A stretch of DNA of 64,000 nucleotides from CAWKDC01 sp964383495 (lineage in GTDB: Bacteria; Pseudomonadota; Gammaproteobacteria; JABCZS01). The position numbers and the translations under genes are program-made. Shown here in pieces: positions 35,288-44,730 of the stretch (position 1 is the first letter of the stretch; every line of letters starts with the position of its first letter). Location: positions 70,469-134,468 of the forward strand of contig CAYLHG010000003.1 of assembly GCA_964383495.1 (NCBI GenBank). The letters are read 5' to 3'. Below the pieces are notes generated by a model. The model made no database searches. It saw only the letters and a program-made list of their open reading frames with translations, and was not told the origin of the DNA.

Positions 35288-36790
35288 TTATCGTTGTTGC
35301 CGATATTGTGCACTTTCCACAATATGTCCCACCTCAATTTTTTCAGCTTCCTCAAGATCAGCGATCGTTCTTGCTACTTTGATGATGCGATAAAAAGCGC
35401 GCGCTGAGAAGTGGAATGTATCGACTAATTGCTCCAATTTTTGCTTTGCTTCTCGAGACATTGATAACTTTTTTACAGCTGCACTACTTAGATTAGCATT
35501 TAAAACCTCAGCGCGTTGATGTTGAATCGCTTGAGTGGCAATGATACGCTCTCGTAATATGGCGCTTGTTGTTGTTTCAGGTTGATGATACGTCATTAAT
35601 GTTTTTACACTCACACGAGGCACTTCAATATGAATATCAATGCGATCTAAAATAGGACCAGAAATTTTATTTTGGTAACGCTCAATTTGTATTGTGCTAC
35701 ATTTGCAGTGATTTTCAGGATCCGTTAAATAGCCGCATGGGCAAGGATTCATGGCGCAAATCATTTGAAATTGTGCCGGAAATTCTACAGAGCTATGCGC
35801 GCGTGCAATGTGAACTTTTTTGCTTTCTATGGGTTCTCTTAAAACTTCAATGACTTTGCGTGAAAATTCAGGCAATTCATCCAAAAACAATACACCATGA
35901 TGTGCTAAAGAAATTTCTCCTGGCCTAGGAATGCCCCCGCCTCCCACCAGTGATACAGGCGAGGAAGTGTGATGAGGCGATCGAAATGGGCGCTCTTTAA
36001 AGCGAGAAGCTTGAAACCCTTGTGTGCTGATGGAGTAAATAGCAGCCACTTCGAGCGCTTCTTGATGTGTAAGGCGTGGTAGTAAAGTAGGCAGCCGTTG
36101 TGCCAGCATGCTTTTTCCAGATCCCGGTGGTCCACACATGAGCATACTATGACCGCCTGCTGCTGCAATGACGAGGGCACGTTTTGCCATCGGTTGCCCT
36201 TGAATATCTGCAATATCTAAAGCATGTATGGATTGTTCGGGTAGTGGTATGTGAGATGCAGGTGCCAATAATTGTGTGCCAAATAAATGTGTAATCACTG
36301 CTAGTAAATTGGATGCAGGTAAAACGTTGCCACCCCCTAACGTAGCCTCTTGCGTATTCTCAGCAGGGCAAATTAATGTGCGTGATGCTTTGTGTGTTTC
36401 AATGCCAAAAGGTAACATGCCATTGATAGGACGAAGCTCCCCGGATAGCCCTAATTCGCCGGCGAATTCATACCGATCCAAATCAATATTTTTTATTTGT
36501 TGAGAAGCTGCCAGGATGCCAATAGCAATAGGCAAATCGAACCGCGCACCTTCTTTAGGGAGATCTGCGGGAGACAAACTAACAAGAATACGGCGAATAG
36601 GCATTTCAAAATTCGCGTTGATGAGTGCGCTGCGCACACGATCGCGACTTTCTTTAACAGCTGTTTCGGGTAATCCTACAATAGAAAAACCTGGTAGCCC
36701 TTTTGAGACATGCACCTCAACTCGTACCAAAGGAGCATTAATGCCGTGATGGGCACGTGAAAAAACGGTAGAGGTATTCATAATAGGCAT
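35288..36790 (-). CDS. comM: ComM/YifB-family AAA+ ATPase (Mg-chelatase-like)
   Basis: Hexameric helicase that drives branch migration in natural transformation. The 500-residue reading has an N-terminal Lon-like domain (GLPGFSIVGLPETAVKESRDRVRSAL), the AAA+ core with GPPGSGKSMLAQRLPTLLP and GVLFLDELPEFSRKVIEVLREP, and a CNPCPCGY zinc-like cysteine stretch. The ATG at 36790 is favoured by AAGAGA upstream; ATG 36781 has no ribosome site. ComM presence fits natural competence but does not prove it. Confidence 0.93.
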   Translation of the reverse strand: MPIMNTSTVFSRAHHGINAPLVRVEVHVSKGLPGFSIVGLPETAVKESRDRVRSALINANFEMPIRRILVSLSPADLPKEGARFDLPIAIGILAASQQIKNIDLDRYEFAGELGLSGELRPINGMLPFGIETHKASRTLICPAENTQEATLGGGNVLPASNLLAVITHLFGTQLLAPASHIPLPEQSIHALDIADIQGQPMAKRALVIAAAGGHSMLMCGPPGSGKSMLAQRLPTLLPRLTHQEALEVAAIYSISTQGFQASRFKERPFRSPHHTSSPVSLVGGGGIPRPGEISLAHHGVLFLDELPEFSRKVIEVLREPIESKKVHIARAHSSVEFPAQFQMICAMNPCPCGYLTDPENHCKCSTIQIERYQNKISGPILDRIDIHIEVPRVSVKTLMTYHQPETTTSAILRERIIATQAIQHQRAEVLNANLSSAAVKKLSMSREAKQKLEQLVDTFHFSARAFYRIIKVARTIADLEEAEKIEVGHIVESAQYRQQR

Positions 36791-36913
36791 TCTCTTGTTC
36801 TTATTCTTAATGCGCAGCATATCATGAATTTTTTTGTCACACAACAATTGACAAAAAAATATATTTATTTTATTGTTGTTTCTCTTCAAATAATAAGAAC
36901 AAAAAGGTGCCCT

Positions 36914-37891
36914 ATGTATGATAAGTGTTATAAATCTCTTTTTTCTAATCCCGAAATGGTTAAAGACTTGTTGATAGGATTTTTAAACGCAGACTGGGTG
37001 TGCGAACTTAATTTTGATACCCTAGAGCGGGTAAATACCATGTATATAAGTGACAAATTACATGAGAGAGAGTCTGATATTGTCTGGAAAATAAAATGGC
37101 GGGGTAACGATTTATATATATTGATTTTAATTGAATTTCAGTCAACGATTGATAGTTTTATGGCTGTACGAATGCTAGCGTATATTGCATTGCTTTATCA
37201 AGATATTATCAAACAAGATGTAGTTGTCAGAAATGAAAAAAAGCTGCCGCCGGTATTACCTTTAGTGCTTTATAATGGCGAGCAACCTTGGAATGCCCCA
37301 GCAAGTTTTGAGGAGTTGATGGCTGATAACCTCCCGAAATTATTGAAGAAATATCAGCCTTGTTTTAGGTATTGGATTTTGGATGAGGGGCGATGTATAA
37401 TGCCAGAAGAAATAGAGGAAAATAATGTGGTGGTTCCCTTGATTGCATTAGAACAGTCTTCACAACCACAGGATATGTTGGGTATTGTGAAGCGACTGGT
37501 AAGGCGGTTAAAGGGGCCAGAATTTGATAGCTTGCGCCGGTCTTACACCATTTATTTAAACCGGAGTTTGCAGGCAAAAAAGATTTTATCATCGATAGAG
37601 TATCAAGACTTAAATGAGGTGGATTATATGTTAAGTGCACGTATAGATGCTTGGCAAAAACAATTTGAAGAAGAAGGAAGAGCAAAGGGTTTTGCCGAAG
37701 GACTTGCTAAAGGTGAAATGGAAGGAGAATTAGCTGTTATTGAGCACATGCTCGAAAAGCGTTTTGGTTCTGCCCTTTCTATTGAGCAAATAATTTTTTT
37801 GCAGAATAGATCCTCTGAAGAACTATTAGAGATCTCGGGGCGCTTGTTAGAGGCAAATTCAATTGAAGAAATATTTTCGGTAGGTGCTTAG
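36914..37891 (+). CDS. Rpn-family recombination-promoting nuclease / putative transposase
   Basis: PD-(D/E)XK-type nuclease family (Rpn, YhgA-like). The 325 residues begin MYDKCYKSLFSNPEMVKDLLIGFL. The catalytic pattern is visible in HERESDIVWKIKWRG (Asp) and LYILILIEFQS (Glu-x-Gln). The C-terminus is a charged, helical tail typical of the family. The ATG at 36914 follows AAAAAGGTG. These genes vary in copy number and often sit in accessory regions. Divergent from comM. Confidence 0.87.
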   Translation: MYDKCYKSLFSNPEMVKDLLIGFLNADWVCELNFDTLERVNTMYISDKLHERESDIVWKIKWRGNDLYILILIEFQSTIDSFMAVRMLAYIALLYQDIIKQDVVVRNEKKLPPVLPLVLYNGEQPWNAPASFEELMADNLPKLLKKYQPCFRYWILDEGRCIMPEEIEENNVVVPLIALEQSSQPQDMLGIVKRLVRRLKGPEFDSLRRSYTIYLNRSLQAKKILSSIEYQDLNEVDYMLSARIDAWQKQFEEEGRAKGFAEGLAKGEMEGELAVIEHMLEKRFGSALSIEQIIFLQNRSSEELLEISGRLLEANSIEEIFSVGA

Positions 37892-37960
37892 ATACCGCCA
37901 TTGTAACGTAGCGCTCACTAAGCCTTAGATCATCCTTTGAATACATACGGTTGTCTTTCG

Positions 37961-38197
37961 TTATTTTTGTAAATGTTTTTCTATTTCTTTAACTTGTTGT
38001 TCGAGCTGTTCTACTTTTTCACGCGTACGTGCAAGTACTTTTGTTTGCGTATCAAATGACTCGCGTGTTACAAAGCCTTGATCGGTTAATATGGCTTGCC
38101 ATTTTTCACGAATCATTATTTTAGCTTCTTCACTCATAACAGGAAGTGCTGCCATCAGACGAGCAAGTAACGATGATTGCGCTTGAGAGGGGTCCAT
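37961..38197 (-). CDS. ubiK: Accessory factor UbiK (BMFP domain)
   Basis: Small coiled-coil protein that assists ubiquinone biosynthesis with UbiJ. The 78 residues show the BMFP pattern (AIMIREKWQAILTDQGFVTRESFDTQTKVLARTREKVEQLEQQVKEIEKHLQ). It stands alone, convergent with the Rpn gene. Confidence 0.9.
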   Translation of the reverse strand: MDPSQAQSSLLARLMAALPVMSEEAKIMIREKWQAILTDQGFVTRESFDTQTKVLARTREKVEQLEQQVKEIEKHLQK

Positions 38198-38315
38198 AAA
38201 TACTCCTATGCAAACCCAAATAATGCCATATTTAGGGCTAAGAAGCCAGAGGGGGCTTGTGGGAGCTTACAAGGAGACATATAATTTATACGTCAGTAAT
38301 GCCGAGGAATAGCAT

Positions 38316-39023
38316 ATGAAGCATTGGGTAACACATATCGTCGCACTTTCCTGTGTTGCAGGGGGCTATCTTTTTAAAGAGCCTTATACATTGAATGTCG
38401 GGTTATTTGCTTTGTCAGGGTCTGTCACCAATGACTTAGCTATTCACATGCTATTTGAAAAAATACCAGGTTTATATGGTTCCGGTGTAATTCCTGCGCG
38501 TTTTGAAGAGTTCAAAGCCGGAATTTATCACCTCATTATGACGCAATTTTTTAATCAGGAAAATTTGGCAAGATTTTTTGATCAAGAATCCGCACATTTA
38601 ATGCAATTTGATGACATGCTAGATGCTGTTGATATCTCGCACTCGTTTGATGCGTTTATAGAAGTTATTTTAAATTCCCAGTTTGGTTCGATGATTAATA
38701 TGGTAGGTGGAGCAAAAGTATTAGAAACATTTCGTGAGCCGTTCATACAAAAATTACGTTTGGAAATGAAATCTATTGCGAATAGCGATAGTTTTCAAGA
38801 GGCCGTACAATCTAAAATGCGTGTCTCTATGGATTCATTTGCCATGCATGAAAAAGTATCTCACATTATTCGAATGCGCTTAGATGAATTAACCCCTCAG
38901 ATGGTGAAAAAAATTGTAGAAGAAATGATACGAAAACACTTGGGTTGGCTTGTTGTATGGGGCGGCGTATTTGGTGGATTAATTGGTTTGGCGGCGACAG
39001 TGATATCACATTATGTGGTGTGA
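38316..39023 (+). CDS. DUF445-family membrane protein
   Basis: A 235-residue protein with an N-terminal hydrophobic segment (HIVALSCVAGGYLF) and a C-terminal helix (LVVWGGVFGGLIGLAATVISHYVV). The DUF445 signature is ALSGSVTNDLAIHMLFEKIPGLYGSGVIPARFEEFKAGI, with a helical middle. No function is established for this family. Its end overlaps the rsmJ start by 11 bases. Confidence 0.82.
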   Translation: MKHWVTHIVALSCVAGGYLFKEPYTLNVGLFALSGSVTNDLAIHMLFEKIPGLYGSGVIPARFEEFKAGIYHLIMTQFFNQENLARFFDQESAHLMQFDDMLDAVDISHSFDAFIEVILNSQFGSMINMVGGAKVLETFREPFIQKLRLEMKSIANSDSFQEAVQSKMRVSMDSFAMHEKVSHIIRMRLDELTPQMVKKIVEEMIRKHLGWLVVWGGVFGGLIGLAATVISHYVV

Positions 39024-39762
39024 TCATGTTGTTGTATGTGCTGCCAATGCAGCATCTTATGAGCGTGCTGCTGCTATTGCATTACAATTAAATCTTTCCA
39101 TGATTGATCTTTTGGATGTTGCTGAAATAGCATTGATGGTTGATCAAAAAAAAGCATGGTTGCATTACAATACCAAGCCTCCCATGGATTGGCATATTGA
39201 TTTTTTATCATCAGCCTACACGGGACGACGTTCTCAGCGTAGTCGGCGTAAAGATCCGTTGACACGTGCTATTGGATTACATAAAAAAAAAGCATTACGT
39301 GTGCTAGATATGAGCGCTGGTTTGGGCAAAGATGCGCACTGGTTAGCGTATTGTGGGGCAGAAGTAACGTTAGTAGAGCGTAATCCTTTGTTGAGTTTTT
39401 TATTATCAGAAGCAATCAATGCATTGCGTATAGATTCTGTTGAGGGCTCAGTAGGGGAGCGTATGATATTGATTGAAAATGACGCCAAATTTTTTTTGGA
39501 GACATTATCTTCCGGCATGTATGATGTTGCTTATTATGATCCTATGTTTTTACCCAGACAAAAAAGTGCATTAGTGAAAAAAGATATGCAAATCATGCAT
39601 GCTTTATTAGGCAATGAAGAAGCCAGTGATATTTTACAGTTCACCTTATCGAAAATTCCTCGTGTAGTAGTGAAAAGAGCAAAAGCTGATCCTGCCTATT
39701 ATAAGGGAGCGCCCCATATCGCTATAGAGGCGGGAGTGGTTCGATACGAAATATATCAATAA
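39013..39762 (+). CDS. rsmJ: 16S rRNA (guanine-N2) methyltransferase RsmJ
   Basis: Methylates G1516 of 16S rRNA. The 249 residues contain the SAM motif VLDMSAGLGKDAHWLAYCGAEVTLVERNP, and DVAYYDPMFLPRQKSALVKKDMQIMHALLG, characteristic of the family. The start is uncertain because no clear ribosome site lies before 39013, which overlaps the upstream gene; coupling is likely. Confidence 0.93.
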   Translation: MWCDHVVVCAANAASYERAAAIALQLNLSMIDLLDVAEIALMVDQKKAWLHYNTKPPMDWHIDFLSSAYTGRRSQRSRRKDPLTRAIGLHKKKALRVLDMSAGLGKDAHWLAYCGAEVTLVERNPLLSFLLSEAINALRIDSVEGSVGERMILIENDAKFFLETLSSGMYDVAYYDPMFLPRQKSALVKKDMQIMHALLGNEEASDILQFTLSKIPRVVVKRAKADPAYYKGAPHIAIEAGVVRYEIYQ

Positions 39763-39899
39763 GTTATGTTATTTGACAAAGATAGTGTTTTGGTCCAGAG
39801 TTAAACATGAGAGGGATAAATAGCTATTATTTATTTTTATTGACAGGATAAATTAAATAATGCTTTTGCCCCTGCATTCTCACAATAGGAGTACTGATC

Positions 39900-40373
39900 A
39901 TGAGTAGAGAAAGATCCGCTGGGATGAGACAAGAAAAGTCTAAAAAACAACCCACTATACAAGGCAAAGGGAATTTAAAAAGTCAAAATACAGGAAACCC
40001 TACCCTACATCCACAAAAGCAGCATAAAGTAGAGGCTGCCAATTTATCTGCTAAATATCCTAGTGGACAGTCTGTAAGTACAGTTTCCATTACTTTTGGT
40101 CAAATTCGTTTTGATCAACACGAACATTTACTGTATGTAGATGTGAAAAAAGGTGGTGAGCAAATACGTTGTTCTATTACGCAAGATGCGTTGCGCCGTT
40201 GTTTCAATGCAACTCCTAGCTTTGATGGCATGCAAAATTGCTTGAAAGCACATACCGGAGAGATTTCTAGAGCGGTGGAAAAGAAATGGTCTGCTGGGAA
40301 ATGGAAAGACCAAAATAAATCCAAAGGCATTTGTCTTGAAGAGATAGATTTGCGTGAGTTTATCAAGAAATAA
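39900..40373 (+). CDS. Hypothetical protein, DUF1488-like C-terminus
   Basis: A 157-residue soluble protein. The first 55 residues are a lysine-, glutamine- and serine-rich basic tail without order. The C-terminal part (IRFDQHEHLLYVDVKKGGEQIRCSITQDALRRCFNATPSFDGMQNCLKAHTGEISRAVEKKW) resembles the small DUF1488 family, which normally consists of only this domain. That similarity is from memory and modest. A strong terminator follows 21 bp after the stop, so it is transcribed alone or last. Confidence 0.6.
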   Translation: MSRERSAGMRQEKSKKQPTIQGKGNLKSQNTGNPTLHPQKQHKVEAANLSAKYPSGQSVSTVSITFGQIRFDQHEHLLYVDVKKGGEQIRCSITQDALRRCFNATPSFDGMQNCLKAHTGEISRAVEKKWSAGKWKDQNKSKGICLEEIDLREFIKK

Positions 40374-40394
40374 TTCATAGCAGCGTTGTTTTTG

Positions 40395-40417
40395 CCCCGC
40401 GCGAGCGGGGTTTTTTT
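40395..40417 (+). terminator. Rho-independent terminator
   Basis: CCCCGC-GCGA-GCGGGG (40395-40410), a perfect 6-bp GC stem with a four-base loop, followed by seven T residues. It is the best terminator in the window and ends the DUF1488-like gene. Read from the other strand, it would also lie downstream of tgt, though without a matching A/T tract. Confidence 0.9.
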
Positions 40418-40495
40418 ATCTCGTTGAAATACAGAATTTTATCCTGGCAACAAATTGAGCATTGTGCAGAAATTTATGTCAAATTTTTACAAAGA

Positions 40496-41665
40496 TTAAA
40501 ACGATTTGTCTAAATCTTCTTCAATAATCGCTCGCATTACTTCACACGTTTTATGCATCACGCGAATATTATGAATGCAAGCAAGGTTGGCATACAAAGC
40601 TTGATTGTTTTTGAATAAAAAATGTAAATAAGCACGAGAATGATGTTGGCACGTATAACAATCACAACCTTCTAATAAAGGACGATCATCGGCAGCGTAA
40701 ATGCTTTTTTTAATTAAAATGCGGCCCCTATCTTCATCACTTTGAAATATTACCCAATCATCTTTTTTAACTGTAACGCCATGATACAACGAACCATGCC
40801 GTGCATTACGCGTGGGTGCAACGCAATCAAAAATGTCTACACCTTGTTTCACTACATCAATTAGATCTTGAGGGCTTAGCCCCACGCCCATCGTATAGCG
40901 AGATTTGTTTTCAGGTAAAAAAGGTCTGACCCAATCGATGATCTCACATGTTTTAGGCATATCAAAGCCAATATTTTCTCCACCAATTGCAATACCATCT
41001 AAATCCATATTGACGACATATTGTGCACATGCTTCGCGTAAATCACGAAAGCTTCCGCCTTGAATAATCCCAAACAATGCTTGTTTAAAACCATATGCAG
41101 AGCAAGTCTGTTTTTCATGAGCTTCTTTTGATTGTAATAACCATCGATGTGTTCTATCCATTGCTGCTAATGCCGCTTCTCTTCCGCCTTGCTCAGGCGT
41201 ACATTCATCAAATGCCATGATAATATCTGCACCAATGATTTTTTGTGTTTCAATAGAAGACTGTGGGGTAAGATGCACTACCTTACCGGTATTAGGATGT
41301 TTGAAATGTGCGCCATGTTGATCAATTTTACAAATGTTTGAATTTTTCGATAAGCTGAATACTTGAAAGCCACCGCTGTCTGTCAGCATGGGTTTATTCC
41401 ATGACATGAAAGTGTGCATGCCACCTGCAGCTTTAATAATATCTGTGCCGGGCGCAACAAGCATGTGATAAGTGTTGCCGCCCAAAATAATTTGCGAACT
41501 AACTGCTTCTAGCTGATCTGCCGACATACAGTTCACGGCTGCCCGCGTGCCGACAGGCATAAATGCAGGGGTGATGATTTCACCATGCGGGGTAGTGATG
41601 CGGGTGGTGCGCGCATGTGTGTGCTTATGGCGCGCAAGGATTTCTGTTTTAAACGTCTGGCTCAT
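40496..41665 (-). CDS. tgt: tRNA-guanine transglycosylase (queuine tRNA-ribosyltransferase)
   Basis: Exchanges G34 for preQ1 in tRNAs with GUN anticodons. The 389 residues have DSGGFQVFSL, ADIIMAFDECTP, GIIQGG, and the catalytic aspartate in FDCVAPTRNARHG. Zinc ligands are CDCYTCQHHSRAYLHFL with a later histidine. The ATG at 41665 (MSQTFKTEIL) is preferred over a start at 41722, which adds an unrelated leader. No preQ1 riboswitch is seen here. Confidence 0.97.
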   Translation of the reverse strand: MSQTFKTEILARHKHTHARTTRITTPHGEIITPAFMPVGTRAAVNCMSADQLEAVSSQIILGGNTYHMLVAPGTDIIKAAGGMHTFMSWNKPMLTDSGGFQVFSLSKNSNICKIDQHGAHFKHPNTGKVVHLTPQSSIETQKIIGADIIMAFDECTPEQGGREAALAAMDRTHRWLLQSKEAHEKQTCSAYGFKQALFGIIQGGSFRDLREACAQYVVNMDLDGIAIGGENIGFDMPKTCEIIDWVRPFLPENKSRYTMGVGLSPQDLIDVVKQGVDIFDCVAPTRNARHGSLYHGVTVKKDDWVIFQSDEDRGRILIKKSIYAADDRPLLEGCDCYTCQHHSRAYLHFLFKNNQALYANLACIHNIRVMHKTCEVMRAIIEEDLDKSF

Positions 41666-41865
41666 AATGTGGGGTACTATAACGAAATAATGAGAGGATG
41701 TCCAGGTAATTGAGTAATCCATAACCCGGGCGCGTGATAAATTGCTTTCGCCACTTGTTATTCACATAAGTAAACTTCAAGGCCAGGGTTTGAAAATGAC
41801 AGATAAGAAAAGAAATTATTATAAATCAACAAAATACATGCGACATTATTCGTTGTGTGCGGCAG

Positions 41866-42531
41866 TTAAAAAAATCTTGGGCCCGGTACCATCGCTTGTG
41901 CTCCTAATATGTCACCGATGGGTGGCTGTGGGTTGCGAAAATTCGGATTAAGAAAATATAGCGTGTTGTCTGTCGCAGGTGGCCTGTTTACAGTTGCGTT
42001 TGGATTTAAAAATACTGTTGCTACTTCAGCCCCCAGCGCTTCTCCAGCCAAGGGCATACCTTGAATAAGTAAATCTATTTCTGCATCTGTTGCTTGATGT
42101 GGATAAATCTTCCGCAGATACTCCGCATCTTCTGGAATAAAGGGAAGGTTGGTGAGTGGATTAGTAAATTTTTGCTCTAACCATTCCCCGAGAGACTTTT
42201 TATCAAATACATGCCCTTCTGCAATGGGAACGTATGTCTCGGGGTATTCAAAATCAACAGGCTCTTGAGTAAAGCAGCAGGTGGAATCGCAAGGATAATG
42301 CCGAGCCAATTCAACTAGAACACCATGCAAAAGTTCTGCAGAGGGGTGATGGTTAAACCAAAATAGGCTTTTCAGTTTATTAAGCAGTTTCCGACCAGAA
42401 GAGATATGATGACTTTCCGCTAGCGCCACTAATAAATTTTTACGGACTACTCCGACGGGCTTATTTTCTACAAGAGACATGATATTAGGACAGTTTTGCA
42501 ATGGGCGCAGTATGTCCGCTATAGGAGTCAT
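41866..42531 (-). CDS. U-box-like domain protein
   Basis: A 221-residue protein without signal or membrane segment. Residues of about 85-134 read CCFTQEPVDFEYPETYVPI, then AEGHVFDKKSLGEWLEQKFTNPLTNLPF. This resembles a U-box (the fold of eukaryotic-type E3 ubiquitin ligases): a proline-valine loop, then GHxFDxxSLxxWL, then PLTNxPF. Bacterial U-box proteins in Legionella (such as LubX) are secreted host-acting effectors. The start is set at 42531 because GAGG lies eight bases before it; an ATG at 42564 has no site. Function is inferred only. Confidence 0.6.
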   Translation of the reverse strand: MTPIADILRPLQNCPNIMSLVENKPVGVVRKNLLVALAESHHISSGRKLLNKLKSLFWFNHHPSAELLHGVLVELARHYPCDSTCCFTQEPVDFEYPETYVPIAEGHVFDKKSLGEWLEQKFTNPLTNLPFIPEDAEYLRKIYPHQATDAEIDLLIQGMPLAGEALGAEVATVFLNPNATVNRPPATDNTLYFLNPNFRNPQPPIGDILGAQAMVPGPRFF

Positions 42532-42788
42532 GTGAGTAACCTCAATTAATTTAGCAAATTTCATAACTAGAATTTACCAGTATACTAGCGTTGAAAGAGA
42601 AAAAGCAAGCAAAACTGAACAATTCTAGTAAAATAACAAATCGAAACCATTATTGTCAGCAACTTCTTTTTGGTATTAATGGGCTTGTTTTTAATAAAAT
42701 TTTGAAAATAACAATAATAATAAATAGACAGTAATAGGGCTTATGGAAAATGATGGAATGCAATAAACAGTCCGCTGTAAATTACATA

Positions 42789-43361
42789 TTATTGTTGTTC
42801 TCGCTCACTAGCGTCATAGTTTGCTAATAGCGCACAATACACTTGCGATGCTCGAGACTCTCGGTGTTTAACAAACCCTGAAACATCTGGGATGATTTGG
42901 TCGTTTTCTACGTAAACAAAACTTCCGGGATGTAAAAATCCCCCTTGTTTTAATAATGCCAAACAAGGTTCCAGTAAAGATAAAGCATAAGGCGGATCCA
43001 AAAAAATAATGTCAAAAGGCTTTGAAGGTTTGCGAGCAAGCCATTGAAGCGCATCGATGCAAAAAGCGTCATAGTGCGTTGTTTTTAATAAAGCAGCATT
43101 TTTATGTAATGCATCAATCACTTCTTTTGAATTATCTAAAAAAGTAACATCGCGCGCTCCTCGCGATAATGCTTCAAACCCTAACGCACCGCTTCCTGCA
43201 AAAACATCTAAACAATGTGCACCATGAATGTAAGGTGTTAACCAATTAAATAGTGTTTCGCGCACGCGATCGGGTGTTGGGCGTATTCCTGGACGTGGTG
43301 GAAAAGTGAGCCGACGCGACCGCCATTGCCCGCCAATAATACGAACGGTATTATTCTGCAT
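42789..43361 (-). CDS. rsmD: 16S rRNA (guanine(966)-N(2))-methyltransferase RsmD
   Basis: Methylates G966 of 16S rRNA. The 190 residues begin VRIIGGQWRSRRLTFPPRPGIRPTPDRVRETLFNWL and have CLDVFAGSGALGFEALSRGA (SAM site) and FDIIFLDPPYALSLLEP (catalytic DPPY). It overlaps the M16 gene upstream by 11 bases. The order M16-M16-rsmD beside ftsYEX and rpoH is a known arrangement in Pseudomonas and relatives. Confidence 0.96.
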   Translation of the reverse strand: MQNNTVRIIGGQWRSRRLTFPPRPGIRPTPDRVRETLFNWLTPYIHGAHCLDVFAGSGALGFEALSRGARDVTFLDNSKEVIDALHKNAALLKTTHYDAFCIDALQWLARKPSKPFDIIFLDPPYALSLLEPCLALLKQGGFLHPGSFVYVENDQIIPDVSGFVKHRESRASQVYCALLANYDASEREQQ

Positions 43362-44730
43362 GCCCTAAAATCACTTCTGTAAAATGATTGGGATGGACGT
43401 GTTTTTGAAATGCTGTCAGGACTTCTTCACGTGTCACGGCATTAATCTTAGATTGAAACTGATCTGTATAATTCCACGGTAATTTATAAAATCCTAATGT
43501 TGCTACATGTTGTGCAATTTCTGCATTGCTGCTCAGTGATAATAAAAATGTGCCATTGATATTTTCTTTTGCTGCTTTCAATGCTCCGTCTGTAGGGCCA
43601 CTGTTCATGTATTCCGCCAATGTATTATGTGTAATTTCTAATGCTTTATTGGCTTCTTCTTGCCGTGTTTGCAAATAAACAAAAAATGGCCCAGGCGCAC
43701 GCAGTGTCATTAATTGGCTACTTACATTATAAGCTAACCCCTCTTTTTCACGCACGGCTTGAAATAAAAGAGAAGTAAAAGATCCCCCCAGCATGTAATT
43801 GCCCACAGTCATTGCAAAGAAATCAGGGTTGCCTTTTTCAAGGGCAGGCACACCAAACAAAATGTGATTTTGTGTTGATGGAAAATTAATATGTGCAATG
43901 GCTGCTTCAGGCAATGCGGGTTGCGGCAGCAGTGTAGCAGGGTTTCCTACCGGTAATGTTTCCAATAAGCTTTCTGCAAGTTTCTTTCCTTCATGAGTAG
44001 AAATATCGCCCACGATGACTATCGTGGCGCGAGATTGTACAATTTGTTGTTGATAAAATGCTTGGAGATCTTGCTCCGTTAAAGTGGTGATTGTTTGTGC
44101 TGTTCCTATGACAGGATGTGCATATGGGTGGCTTCCGTAAGTTTTCATGAAAAACGCATCTGTGATTGTGTCTCTAGCAGAATCTGCCTTTGATTCAATC
44201 GCCGCAATTGTACGTGCTTTTTCGCGTGCAACACTTTCTGGTTTAAATGTTGTTTCTTTTAATAAAGTAGTGAGCATTTTTGTGGAAGTTTTTAACGCGT
44301 TATCATCTGATAATGTTCTTAAGTGAATTGCAAAAGTATCACGTGTTACACCTGCATCAAATTGTGCACCTACAGATTCAAATGTATCATGAATTTTTTG
44401 TGAATTAAGCTGCGTTGTATCTTCACCCAACAAACGTGCCGTCAAACTAGCAATACCCCATTGAGCTTCATCTCTTGCAGATCCCGCATCAAACCACAAT
44501 AAAATATCTACCATAGGCAATTCTTTTGCAGGCACAACAGCAATGGTAGCGCCGCTGCTATGATTAACGGGGTAAATAGGAATCATCCCCTGTTGAGTGT
44601 GTAATTCTGTTTGTTTTGAAAAACTTGCATTTTCCCAGCCACGAATTACTACAAAATAACCTATCACACAAGCAACTACAGCAGCCAAAATGCCGCGTTG
44701 TATCCATTGTTGTTTAGAACGAGGCGTCAT
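43351..44730 (-). CDS. M16-family zinc peptidase homologue, non-catalytic partner
   Basis: A 459-residue M16 peptidase homologue with an N-terminal membrane anchor (GILAAVVACVIGYFVVI, 13-29). Where the family has HxxEH, this protein has SLTAR (aligned after GIA at 92-94), so both histidines and the glutamate are lost. The C-terminal half keeps GGSFTSLLFQAVREKEGLAYNVSS. Inactive M16 subunits often pair with active ones. It overlaps the active partner's 3' end by 17 bases and is probably translated with it. Confidence 0.9.
   Translation of the reverse strand: MTPRSKQQWIQRGILAAVVACVIGYFVVIRGWENASFSKQTELHTQQGMIPIYPVNHSSGATIAVVPAKELPMVDILLWFDAGSARDEAQWGIASLTARLLGEDTTQLNSQKIHDTFESVGAQFDAGVTRDTFAIHLRTLSDDNALKTSTKMLTTLLKETTFKPESVAREKARTIAAIESKADSARDTITDAFFMKTYGSHPYAHPVIGTAQTITTLTEQDLQAFYQQQIVQSRATIVIVGDISTHEGKKLAESLLETLPVGNPATLLPQPALPEAAIAHINFPSTQNHILFGVPALEKGNPDFFAMTVGNYMLGGSFTSLLFQAVREKEGLAYNVSSQLMTLRAPGPFFVYLQTRQEEANKALEITHNTLAEYMNSGPTDGALKAAKENINGTFLLSLSSNAEIAQHVATLGFYKLPWNYTDQFQSKINAVTREEVLTAFQKHVHPNHFTEVILGHAE

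Noticed and set aside
41742..41951. Small plus-strand reading frame between tgt and the U-box gene
   Set aside because: No ribosome site or recognisable domain, and it overlaps the U-box gene's end on the other strand.
42565..42788. Gap between the U-box gene and rsmD as a possible RNA gene
   Set aside because: It is AT-rich without a stable stem, promoter pair or coding frame; nothing is supported there.
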